A stretch of DNA of 5,821 nucleotides, taken from contig WQTJ01000083.1 of NCBI GenBank assembly GCA_009786345.1, positions 1 through 5,821 on the forward strand, given 5' to 3'. The DNA is from Dehalococcoidia bacterium. Its GTDB lineage: Bacteria; Chloroflexota; Dehalococcoidia; Dehalococcoidales; UBA1222. The position numbers and the translations under genes were made by a program. The notes beneath the pieces are model-generated. The model saw nothing but the letters and a program-made list of their open reading frames with translations, searched no databases and was not told the origin of the DNA. This document shows positions 1 to 5,797 of the stretch, piece by piece (position 1 is the stretch's first letter; every line of letters starts with the position of its first letter).

Positions 1-569
1 TTACCTCCAAATACCAAAGATAAAACATTGACGGCAGCGATGATAACCGGGGTAATAATAGGCAAAAACAAGATTGGCAGTACCATCTCGCGCGCCCTAG
101 TATTGACCGCTAGCGCGGAGAACAAAGTGCCCACTGCCACAAAACCAATCGTGGCCAGTAAAGTCACAACAATAACTTCCAGCTTAAACACCGCCACGTT
201 ATAAAGCAAAGCAAATACTGACAGCACAACCACCTCTACCAGCAACATAAAAAATAAACTGCCAAGCGCCTTGCCTATGTAAATAGCCTCACGCGCCACA
301 GGGCAGCACATCAACCCCTCTAAACAGTTCTCTTCTTTTTCAGGAATGAAAGTCCGATTGAGCGCAAGCACCCCTGAAAAAACAAAAGCTACCCATAAGA
401 TACCAGGTGTAATTTGCAGCATTAGTGACTGATCAGGTTTAAATGTAAAATTAAAAATCACCAATACCAATACAGCAAAAACCAGAATTGAAGAGATAAT
501 CTCGCGAGTGCGCAACTCAGACAGAATATCTTTCCAAGCAACGGCAGCTACATGGTTCCAGAATTTCAC
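1..569 (-). CDS. ccmB: Heme exporter/cytochrome c maturation protein CcmB (3' end cut by window)
   Basis: CcmB is the membrane subunit that pairs with the ATPase CcmA; the ABC complex releases heme-loaded CcmE from CcmC for use by CcmF. The frame is open from a GTG at 569 to the window edge, giving 189 codons; CcmB is usually about 220 residues, so roughly the last 30 are missing. Predicted membrane segments lie near residues 24-42, 53-71, 100-124, 130-153 and 161-188. The loop around residues 70-91 (LNRTF...EKEEN.LEGL) matches the conserved CcmB cytoplasmic loop after helix 2. The GTG start overlaps the ccmA stop in the four bases GTGA, as expected for translational coupling. An ATG at 553 runs straight into TAG and cannot be used. 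Identity is confident from sequence and from its place after ccmA. Confidence 0.9.
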   Translation of the reverse strand, partial: MKFWNHVAAVAWKDILSELRTREIISSILVFAVLVLVIFNFTFKPDQSLMLQITPGILWVAFVFSGVLALNRTFIPEKEENCLEGLMCCPVAREAIYIGKALGSLFFMLLVEVVVLSVFALLYNVAVFKLEVIVVTLLATIGFVAVGTLFSALAVNTRAREMVLPILFLPIITPVIIAAVNVLSLVFGG

Positions 570-1306
570 GACTTTACAACCTGAGTAAATTCAACATATT
601 TTTGCTGCAAGCCTACCAAATCCAAATTACATGAGTGCTCATGATAAACAATACGTCCACGTTCTAATATGACAATGTCATCACATACTGCGAGCGCTCT
701 TTCAAAGTTATGGCTGGCAAAAATAATTGTGCGAGCCGCCCCCTCATAACGCAATATATCCCATATGGCACCCAGCCCCTGCTGGTCCAATCCCGTTTCC
801 GGTTCGTCCAGTAGCAGTATGGATGGACTATGCAGTAAAGCACGCGCTAAAGACATACGCTGCTGCATACCGCGTGAAAAAGTGGAAAAGCGTGTATAGC
901 GATATGCTTCCAACCCTACTAGTTTCAGCATTTCCAAAATGCGCTTTTCACGTTTTTCCACGCCGTACATACGAGCATAAAAATCCAGATTTTCCCAAGC
1001 AGTAAGATTGCTATATAGGTAGCTTTGGTGTGCTACAAGCCCTATGCAGGAGCGGACCATTTGAGCATGATCTTTCATCTCAAGCCCATCTATTAGTATT
1101 TTACCGTTGGTAGGCCGCATAATGCCGGTTAATAGCTTTATAAGCGTTGTCTTGCCTGCTCCATTTGGGCCTAAAATTGCCAGCGTCGTCCCGGTTGGAA
1201 CACATAAGTCCACCCCGCGTAGTGCTTTGTAATTTCCAAAAGACTTGGCTAAACTGCGCGTTTCAACAGCTAATGGCGCAATATTTCCAGCTGTACTATT
1301 ATTCAT
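566..1306 (-). CDS. ccmA: Cytochrome c maturation ABC transporter ATP-binding protein CcmA
   Basis: This is the cytoplasmic ATPase of the CcmAB(C) complex; ATP hydrolysis drives release of holo-CcmE. The 246-residue protein has a full ABC nucleotide-binding domain: Walker A GPNGAGKT at 46-53, Q-loop Gln at 94, signature FSRGMQQR at 143-150, Walker B ILLLDEP at 163-169, D-loop around TGLD 171-174 and switch His at 199. The SRGMQQR form of the signature, in place of LSGGQ, is common in CcmA-type ATPases. Length is slightly above the usual 200-230 residues because of a 15-residue N-terminal lead and a short C-terminal tail. The ATG at 1306 has no clear Shine-Dalgarno sequence, and there is no better in-frame start nearby (TAA lies upstream). 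A 65-base gap separates it from ccmF, and it overlaps ccmB by 4 bases. ABC domains alone are ambiguous, but the ccmF/ccmB neighbours settle the assignment. Confidence 0.93.
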   Translation of the reverse strand: MNNSTAGNIAPLAVETRSLAKSFGNYKALRGVDLCVPTGTTLAILGPNGAGKTTLIKLLTGIMRPTNGKILIDGLEMKDHAQMVRSCIGLVAHQSYLYSNLTAWENLDFYARMYGVEKREKRILEMLKLVGLEAYRYTRFSTFSRGMQQRMSLARALLHSPSILLLDEPETGLDQQGLGAIWDILRYEGAARTIIFASHNFERALAVCDDIVILERGRIVYHEHSCNLDLVGLQQKYVEFTQVVKS

Positions 1307-1371
1307 AATAAGCGCTTTTATTTTAGCGTTTTACAGAAAACACAACCTCGGGCAAAACATAGCAAATCCTG

Positions 1372-3339
1372 TTAATCTTCATTGCCAGACGAGCGTCGTG
1401 AAGACGCACTAAAAGACAATGCTCCACCCAAAAGCAGCAATAATCCACCAATCCAAATCCATTGTACCAGCGGTTTAACCATGACCGTTATATAAACTGG
1501 GCTAGTCTCATAATAATTTTCAAAGTCATCAAATACGATATACAAATCTCGCAACGGATTGCTACGTATAGCTACATCACTACTAATATTGTAATCGATA
1601 GCTTCGCCGATATTATGCGTACGTGTCGGATACATACTACCTGCCGCAACATTGTTGTATTCTAAATCAAATTCAGCTACAACAGTACACCACATTTCAT
1701 AAGCACTATTGCCATAATCAAAATGCAACCCATTATAGGTTAATGTATAATCGGATAGTGTTATGCTTTCCCCAACATTGACATGCATACGCTTATCACT
1801 ACTATAACCATAAGCCGACGAGCCGATGATACCCAGCGCCATTACTACTATAGCAATATGGGCGATATAACCACCATAACGACTACGATTAATTACCAAT
1901 AAACGCCAGAAGGCCACAAACGCATTTTCGTGGCACCCGCGCATGCGTGACAGAACATCACGCCCCCACTTATATAAAGTAGCCACTACCGTTACACCTA
2001 GTACAAATAATGGCAGAAGTACATACCAGCGTGTCCAGCCGCAGACAACCGCCAGAATAACTGCTATTAATCCTCCCAGCAATGGCCATAATAGTTGGCG
2101 AGTTAATTTATTCAGATTTGGGCGGCCCCATCCCATAAACACACAAACCCCTGATAGCAGGATAATAATGATAAAAACCGGCAAGTTAAATATGTTGAAA
2201 TATTTTTGGTCAGTCGTAGTCTTAGTAATAAAGGGCAACAACGTACCAGCAAGTATGATTATCGTAGCAACAACTATTATCCAGTTGAACAAAGCAAAAG
2301 TATTATTTGCGGATACCAGCGTATCATTATTAGTAGCACTAGAAAGATAATCCCTGCGATCAATAAATAAATAGATTGCACCTGCCAAAACAAAGAGTAA
2401 AAAGATAATGAATACCCACCCCGTTCCAGATGGGGCAAACGCATGTACTGAGATCGGTACGAAGCGAGTAACGAACGCACCTAAAATAACCAACCAGAAA
2501 GAGGCGATAGCTAATACAACAGTCCAAACCTTATAAATGCCACGTTTTAGATATATCACGTTGGAATGCAATAATGCAGTCAGTAACAGCCACGGCATCA
2601 ACCCTGAATTCTCGACTGGGTCCCACGCCCAATAACCACCCCAGCCTAATGAAGCATAAGCCCACCACATGCCGAGTATATTACCAAGCCCTAACAACAC
2701 CCAAGCAGCAATCAGCCAACGCCTAGCATTTAATACCCACGTATCGTCTACACGACGATTAAAGAGAGCCGCTATAGCTAACGCAAAAGGTACTGTAGTT
2801 AAAGCATAACCAGCCAGTAGCGCAGGCGGATGAAATATCATAAGAGGAGTCTGCAAAGCCAAGTTTAAACCAAAGCCGTCTGCTAACATACTTTCTGCTG
2901 CTCTGAAAGGCGCTTCTATAAACAGCAACACCAAAAAGAAAATCTCAACAAACAAAATCGCAGATATGGTATTCGGCATTAGTGCCTTGTTGGAATCATT
3001 ACTGCGCCATAAGACGATAGCACCGGAAAGAGCCACTATCCAAGCCCAAAACAATAGCGCGCCAGCATTGCCAGCCCACAAACCAGTAAGGAGATATACC
3101 GGCGGTGTATCTAGGCTTGAGTAGTTAGCCACCTGAGCCAAACTAAAATCATGGGTATAAAACGCTATCAGCAACAGCATTTCTGCCAGCGTCAAAAGGC
3201 AGGCAACAACAAAAACACCTATGCGGGCGGTCTTGGGAAAGCCATACTTATTATCACGCGAATCAAGTAATGCCGATGCAACCGAATAAACAGCAACTAC
3301 ACAAGCCAAGATGAGTACAACATTACCTAAAACCGACAT
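1372..3339 (-). CDS. ccmF: Cytochrome c heme lyase subunit CcmF
   Basis: CcmF takes heme from holo-CcmE and attaches it to apocytochrome c on the outer face of the cytoplasmic membrane. The 655-residue protein has the usual family length and many membrane helices. The tryptophan-rich WWD segment is at about 231-250 (LGWGGYWAWDPVENSGLMPW). All four family histidines are present: H170 in IFHPPA and H299 in SVHAFA (the outer-face pair binding the WWD heme), and H258 in LLHS and H494 in YIAHIA (the pair binding the structural heme b). An extracytoplasmic domain spans about 510-620, followed by a last helix and a short basic/acidic tail. The ATG at 3339 is preceded by GGGAG at a good distance. It begins 16 bases after ccmE, so the two are cotranscribed. 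WWD proteins also include CcmC and NrfE/CcsA, but the length, four histidines and ccmE/ccmA context point to CcmF. Confidence 0.96.
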   Translation of the reverse strand: MSVLGNVVLILACVVAVYSVASALLDSRDNKYGFPKTARIGVFVVACLLTLAEMLLLIAFYTHDFSLAQVANYSSLDTPPVYLLTGLWAGNAGALLFWAWIVALSGAIVLWRSNDSNKALMPNTISAILFVEIFFLVLLFIEAPFRAAESMLADGFGLNLALQTPLMIFHPPALLAGYALTTVPFALAIAALFNRRVDDTWVLNARRWLIAAWVLLGLGNILGMWWAYASLGWGGYWAWDPVENSGLMPWLLLTALLHSNVIYLKRGIYKVWTVVLAIASFWLVILGAFVTRFVPISVHAFAPSGTGWVFIIFLLFVLAGAIYLFIDRRDYLSSATNNDTLVSANNTFALFNWIIVVATIIILAGTLLPFITKTTTDQKYFNIFNLPVFIIIILLSGVCVFMGWGRPNLNKLTRQLLWPLLGGLIAVILAVVCGWTRWYVLLPLFVLGVTVVATLYKWGRDVLSRMRGCHENAFVAFWRLLVINRSRYGGYIAHIAIVVMALGIIGSSAYGYSSDKRMHVNVGESITLSDYTLTYNGLHFDYGNSAYEMWCTVVAEFDLEYNNVAAGSMYPTRTHNIGEAIDYNISSDVAIRSNPLRDLYIVFDDFENYYETSPVYITVMVKPLVQWIWIGGLLLLLGGALSFSASSRRSSGNED

Positions 3340-3355
3340 GTTTTGCTCCCTTTGC

Positions 3356-3748
3356 CTATGTAGCAGGCTCGTATTTGGATGAGCATTTCATTGTAAGTCT
3401 GCTTCCCTCAAAGATGCCAGTTACTGCATCATATTGCCCTTCTACCACTAAAGGAACTTCTACCTGGAAAGTATGGGGGACAGTACCAGTGTAAACAACC
3501 GATAGTACATCCTCGGTATTAACATCCTTAATAATGAAGTACCATGTAAGGTTTTCTTTGCGAGGATCAGGTTGCAAGACACCATTTACGCGCACAGTTT
3601 GATTTGTCAACGGCGGTTCTTTGCTCAACAACTCTCCAACATTGTATTCACGGATGCCAACACCCATAAAGTAGATGATATATCCCAAAACCAAGGCGGC
3701 AACAAGCACAACTACACCGCCGATTATGAACTTTCTTTTCTTTGCCAT
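3356..3748 (-). CDS. ccmE: Periplasmic heme chaperone CcmE, CxxxY variant
   Basis: CcmE carries heme covalently from CcmC to CcmF. The 130-residue protein has a short basic N-terminus, one membrane anchor at about 7-27 and a beta-rich OB-fold domain (about 35-120) on the outer face, including the family-type stretch VRVNGVL near residues 52-58. The heme-binding site near the C-terminus is C122-SSK-Y126, a C-x3-Y motif; classical CcmE has H-x3-Y. Such CxxxY proteins are known from archaea and some bacteria, including sulfate reducers, in the variant System I that lacks CcmH. The start was set at the ATG at 3748: AGGTGG sits 8 bases upstream, whereas the longer GTG start at 3760 falls inside that ribosome site and the ATG at 3754 is too close to it. 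First gene of the ccmEFAB unit, with its own promoter. Confidence 0.92.
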   Translation of the reverse strand: MAKKRKFIIGGVVVLVAALVLGYIIYFMGVGIREYNVGELLSKEPPLTNQTVRVNGVLQPDPRKENLTWYFIIKDVNTEDVLSVVYTGTVPHTFQVEVPLVVEGQYDAVTGIFEGSRLTMKCSSKYEPAT

Positions 3749-3756
3749 ACGCATTC

Positions 3757-3762
3757 CCACCT
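3757..3762 (-). promoter_or_regulatory. Ribosome binding site of ccmE
   Basis: AGGTGG on the minus strand, 8 bases before the ATG at 3748. It decides among three in-frame starts (GTG 3760, ATG 3754, ATG 3748), because the first lies within it and the second only 2 bases after it. Confidence 0.75.
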
Positions 3763-3792
3763 AAATGTAAGCGATAGACTACCACTCATATC

Positions 3793-3819
3793 ATTATAGC
3801 ATACGATTAAACATGGCAA
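3793..3819 (-). promoter_or_regulatory. Promoter of ccmEFAB
   Basis: Perfect -10 TATAAT (3798-3793) preceded by TGC, an extended -10, with a 5-of-6 match -35 TTGCCA (3819-3814) at a short 15-base spacing. The expected transcript start near 3786 leaves a leader of about 38 bases before ccmE. The -35 box overlaps the T-run of the upstream terminator. Prediction from consensus only. Confidence 0.65.
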
Positions 3820-3857
3820 AGAAACAGGCGCAGGAATATTCGTTATTCCTGCGCCTG
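3818..3857 (-). terminator. Rho-independent terminator after the cytochrome genes
   Basis: A perfect 14-bp inverted repeat (arms 3825-3838 and 3844-3857, CAGGCGCAGGAATA and its complement) encloses a 5-base loop. On the minus strand it is followed by TTTCTTT (3824-3818). It lies about 55 bases after the stop of the cytochrome gene ending at 3912. There is no T-run on the plus-strand side, so it acts leftward, ending transcripts from the cytochrome genes before ccmE. Confidence 0.88.
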
Positions 3858-3911
3858 CAATCAAAACCACATCAAATACTAACTAATTACAATGCCTACG
3901 CATGCAAACAA

Positions 3912-4325
3912 TTAGCTGGCAGGTTTTACATGGCAACCACTATTAAAACATTGAGTATTGGTATAGCTCGTGTGATCTTGGGTCGAACCAGCAACTACCT
4001 TGTAATCTCTTTTCGCTAAATAGCTGAAATAGGCTGGAGCCATAGGCATACGACGTTGATCATTGTGCTTTGTATCTGGCTTACCTTCTTTATGACAACC
4101 AAGACAATCCGTACCATCTTTAAGGTCATTTAACTTATGTGATACTATTACATCAGCCACTGGTTTCATCTCTTCGGTTGGAAGTACAACACTACCCACT
4201 GGGGGGCTAACGCTCGGGGATTTGCTGGGAGTACCACTACCATCATCGCCGCAACTACAAGCAGCAGCTATCAACACAGTACTCAGAATACCTGCGATTA
4301 AAAACGATGTTGACCCTTTTTTCAT
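3912..4325 (-). CDS. Diheme c-type cytochrome lipoprotein (CX2CH plus CX4CH)
   Basis: A 137-residue protein with a lipoprotein signal: KK, a hydrophobic stretch at 8-22, then AAAC with Cys23 as the likely lipidated residue. A Ser/Pro/Gly-rich linker (about 28-50) should hold the domain off the membrane. Two heme sites are visible: C74-LG-C77-H78 (normal CXXCH) and C126-FNSG-C131-H132 (stretched CX4CH). H63 and H118 are candidate distal ligands, giving two bis-His hemes; H87 is spare. The order His, CLGCH, a Met/Pro segment, His, then a C-terminal CxCH-type site recalls small diheme NapB-type cytochromes, but I do not assign that function. The start ATG follows AAGGAGA at 7 bases. It has its own promoter and a terminator behind it. 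It resembles the smaller cytochrome upstream (shared DH...YTN..C pattern), so the two look like paralogs. Likely role: extracytoplasmic electron carrier. Confidence 0.88.
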   Translation of the reverse strand: MKKGSTSFLIAGILSTVLIAAACSCGDDGSGTPSKSPSVSPPVGSVVLPTEEMKPVADVIVSHKLNDLKDGTDCLGCHKEGKPDTKHNDQRRMPMAPAYFSYLAKRDYKVVAGSTQDHTSYTNTQCFNSGCHVKPAS

Positions 4326-4425
4326 ATTTGATTCTCCTTTTTCTATCTTTTTTCTAAATTAAAAGCCTCTGCCGAGCCTTTTCACCCTACAAACAATCAA
4401 CAGCTATTCCAGCAGTGCACACGCG

Positions 4426-4454
4426 ATTATATCACTACATTTGCCGACGGTCAA
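4426..4454 (-). promoter_or_regulatory. Promoter of the CX4CH cytochrome gene
   Basis: TTGACC (4454-4449), a 17-base spacer and a perfect TATAAT (4431-4426), reading leftward. It begins 28 bases after the stop of the upstream cytochrome gene. The start of transcription would be near 4419, leaving a leader of about 95 bases. It would let this cytochrome be made in excess of the b-type subunit. Prediction from consensus only. Confidence 0.75.
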
Positions 4455-4481
4455 ATCAGCAGATAGATTGTTAAGAAATAT

Positions 4482-4751
4482 TTAGTCCTCAGCTCTAGCG
4501 TGGCATGTAACTCCAATTGAACAGTCTTTGTTAGTATATTGCTCTTCAATATGATCATACATTTTCCCCTCTGTTCTCAGGAGGTCAGCTGCATGGCATA
4601 CCAAACAATTATTAAAACGCACGTCCACAGCATGTGGAATTTCCGGAGCGATTTTCGAGTCGTTACCAGACATATCACGAAGAGTACATCCTGCTGTTAC
4701 TGATATAGTAACTACCAAGCCCGCTATTAATATCAACAACTTTTTATTCAT
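4482..4751 (-). CDS. Small diheme c-type cytochrome lipoprotein (CX2CH plus CX5CH)
   Basis: An 89-residue protein with a lipoprotein signal (NKK, hydrophobic 4-20, TAGC with Cys22 as the lipid site). Heme sites are C49-LV-C52-H53 and C77-SIGVT-C83-H84; the second has five residues between the cysteines, which is very unusual for a heme c site. The protein contains exactly four histidines (40, 53, 67, 84), just enough for two bis-His hemes. The layout PH, CLVCH, DH, YTN, C...CH parallels the neighbouring 137-residue cytochrome, suggesting duplication. The AGGAGA ribosome site overlaps the TAG stop of the cytochrome b gene, and the ATG follows only 9 bases after that stop, so the two are translationally coupled and their products probably bind each other. 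Function beyond electron transfer is unknown; whether the CX5CH site holds heme is untested. Confidence 0.85.
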   Translation of the reverse strand: MNKKLLILIAGLVVTISVTAGCTLRDMSGNDSKIAPEIPHAVDVRFNNCLVCHAADLLRTEGKMYDHIEEQYTNKDCSIGVTCHARAED

Positions 4752-4760
4752 ATCATTCTC

Positions 4761-5618
4761 CTAACTCTTATTGGTACGAGTCGTCAAATCGTCGAACCAA
4801 ACAGGATGATGATGTTCTACAAACTTCTTGGACATAGTACCGGTAAACCATGAACGGAAAGCAGGCCAGTCACCAAGCACCACAATGATGCAAACATGTA
4901 CCAAAGTAAATAAAATGATAAAGACTGTAAATACATCGTGGATAACTGTTGCCCAGCCCACCATGCTAGTGTTTAAATCCCATACATGATTGGCTACCTT
5001 AACAGCGCCAGATATAAGGATGACTAAGCCAATAGCCATATACGGCATAGCTGCACTCTTCTGCGAAGCAAGATATTTCTCGTCCTCGTTCCATTTGCGG
5101 CGCAAGAAATATTTGCCTATGAAGCCGTGTATGACATCTCGCAAATTGGGAACTAGCAAAGCCCAATCACGGGTAGCAATATAGTCAGCGACAAAGAAGA
5201 ACGCGCTGAAAAGAATCATTACTACAGAGAAGTAGTGCACGTTGAGAGCTTGGAGAACCGCTGTTGAATCTTTGGCAAAAACTGGAATAATCCACAAAGA
5301 TTTACCGCTCATGACAAAGAAGCCCATCATAACACCAGAGAATATAGCAGCAAAGATTCCGAGAGCAGTACCCCAGTGCGAAAGAAAAGAACCCACGCCA
5401 TGACGGGTAACCAGTTCGCCTCGGATTTCACATTTCCTCTTCATTAACCCGCGAGCCACACCAAGCGCAGCACCGACCACCACAGCAACTACCAACCCCC
5501 ACTGAGCAGCACGGTTATTCCACAAAGGAGTGGTTTTAAGAGAGGTATATGATAAAACAATACCAGCCCCCAAAGCGACCAGAAGAGCAGCCAAGACCAA
5601 TAGTATCTTTTTCAGCAT
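4761..5618 (-). CDS. Membrane cytochrome b, FdnI/hydrogenase cytochrome b-like
   Basis: A 285-residue membrane protein of the cytochrome b family that serves formate dehydrogenases and Ni/Fe hydrogenases. Helices are likely at about 4-24, 38-57, 80-101, 129-147, 194-209 and 225-248. Candidate ligands for two b hemes are H81 (SHWG), H128 (NVHYF), H227 (VIHD) and H241 (LVHV); the 14-residue spacing of the last pair equals that of H155/H169 in E. coli FdnI. The cytoplasmic tail has the EHHHPVWF block (268-275) that resembles the HHPLW tail of this family. No catalytic formate dehydrogenase or hydrogenase gene is visible; its partners here are diheme lipoproteins, suggesting quinone-to-cytochrome c exchange (inference). 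The start is the ATG at 5618 with AAGGAGA 7 bases upstream; a longer GTG start at 5669 would put 17 polar residues before the first helix and lacks a ribosome site. Confidence 0.85.
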   Translation of the reverse strand: MLKKILLVLAALLVALGAGIVLSYTSLKTTPLWNNRAAQWGLVVAVVVGAALGVARGLMKRKCEIRGELVTRHGVGSFLSHWGTALGIFAAIFSGVMMGFFVMSGKSLWIIPVFAKDSTAVLQALNVHYFSVVMILFSAFFFVADYIATRDWALLVPNLRDVIHGFIGKYFLRRKWNEDEKYLASQKSAAMPYMAIGLVILISGAVKVANHVWDLNTSMVGWATVIHDVFTVFIILFTLVHVCIIVVLGDWPAFRSWFTGTMSKKFVEHHHPVWFDDLTTRTNKS

Positions 5619-5625
5619 TACTTGT

Positions 5626-5632
5626 TCTCCTT
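5626..5632 (-). promoter_or_regulatory. Ribosome binding site of the cytochrome b gene
   Basis: AAGGAGA on the minus strand, 7 bases before the ATG at 5618. It sets that start over the in-frame GTG at 5669. The same AAGGAGA with the same spacing precedes the cytochrome gene starting at 4325. Confidence 0.8.
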
Positions 5633-5670
5633 GAGCTTTTTTATTTTGAACCCACTCAAAAGTAGGCACA

Positions 5671-5687
5671 AATCCCAGTCAATCCCA
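5671..5687 (-). repeat. Phased direct repeat in the cytochrome b leader
   Basis: AATCCCA occurs at 5671-5677 and again at 5681-5687 (plus-strand reading), exactly 10 bases apart, i.e. one helical turn. It sits just downstream of the predicted -10 box of the cytochrome b promoter. A weaker AACCCA lies at 5649-5654. Position and phasing would suit a regulator binding site, but the repeat is short and may be chance. Confidence 0.4.
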
Positions 5688-5698
5688 ACTAGCGAGAT

Positions 5699-5727
5699 AA
5701 TATAGACTAAAATACATTTAAAGTCAA
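5699..5727 (-). promoter_or_regulatory. Promoter of the cytochrome b and first lipoprotein cytochrome genes
   Basis: TTGACT (5727-5722), a 17-base spacer and TATATT (5704-5699), reading leftward; each box matches consensus at 5 of 6. Transcription would start near 5692, leaving a leader of about 74 bases before the ATG at 5618. Prediction from consensus only. Confidence 0.65.
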
Positions 5728-5751
5728 CAACCACGGCTGTTTCATAAATTT

Positions 5752-5795
5752 TCAACGCCTCGAATATATGGTAAAACAAAGTATGGAGGCGTTGA
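5752..5795. repeat. 10-bp perfect inverted repeat before the divergent gene
   Basis: TCAACGCCTC (5752-5761) and GAGGCGTTGA (5786-5795) are perfect complements with a 24-base spacer. The right arm covers the GGAGG ribosome site (5785-5789, all but its first base) of the plus-strand gene at 5798, and a TATATG -10-like box (5765-5770) lies in the spacer. It could be a two-site operator or, if transcribed whole, an RNA hairpin that hides the ribosome site. Confidence 0.7.
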
Positions 5796-5797
5796 GA

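Noticed and set aside
727..1005. Plus-strand open frame inside ccmA
   Set aside because: It lies wholly antisense to the conserved ABC domain, has no ribosome site and shows no recognisable protein features.
1307..1371. A ccmD-like small gene between ccmF and ccmA
   Set aside because: The gap of 65 bases is too short for a roughly 40-residue CcmD, and no start with a ribosome site is present.
1943..2350. Plus-strand open frame inside ccmF
   Set aside because: Antisense shadow of conserved ccmF membrane helices; Ser/Thr/Arg-rich low-complexity product typical of such shadows.
2277..2480. Minus-strand open frame in another frame within ccmF
   Set aside because: Fully nested in the intact ccmF frame, which carries all family motifs on both sides, so it does not mark a frameshift.
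3749..3760. Longer N-terminus for CcmE from GTG at 3760
   Set aside because: The GTG lies inside the AGGTGG ribosome site that best serves the ATG at 3748, and the extra four residues add nothing to the family domain.
3813..4019. Plus-strand open frame over the terminator and the 3' part of the CX4CH cytochrome gene
   Set aside because: It spans the terminator hairpin and is antisense to a heme-binding site; there is no ribosome site.
4361..4382. Possible terminator hairpin in the leader of the CX4CH cytochrome gene
   Set aside because: The AAAAG/CTTTT stem has an internal mismatch, only three further pairs and no T-run after it, so it is too weak to call; read-through from the upstream gene is possible.
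4990..5184. Plus-strand open frame inside the cytochrome b gene
   Set aside because: Antisense to a real membrane protein gene, without ribosome site or recognisable features.
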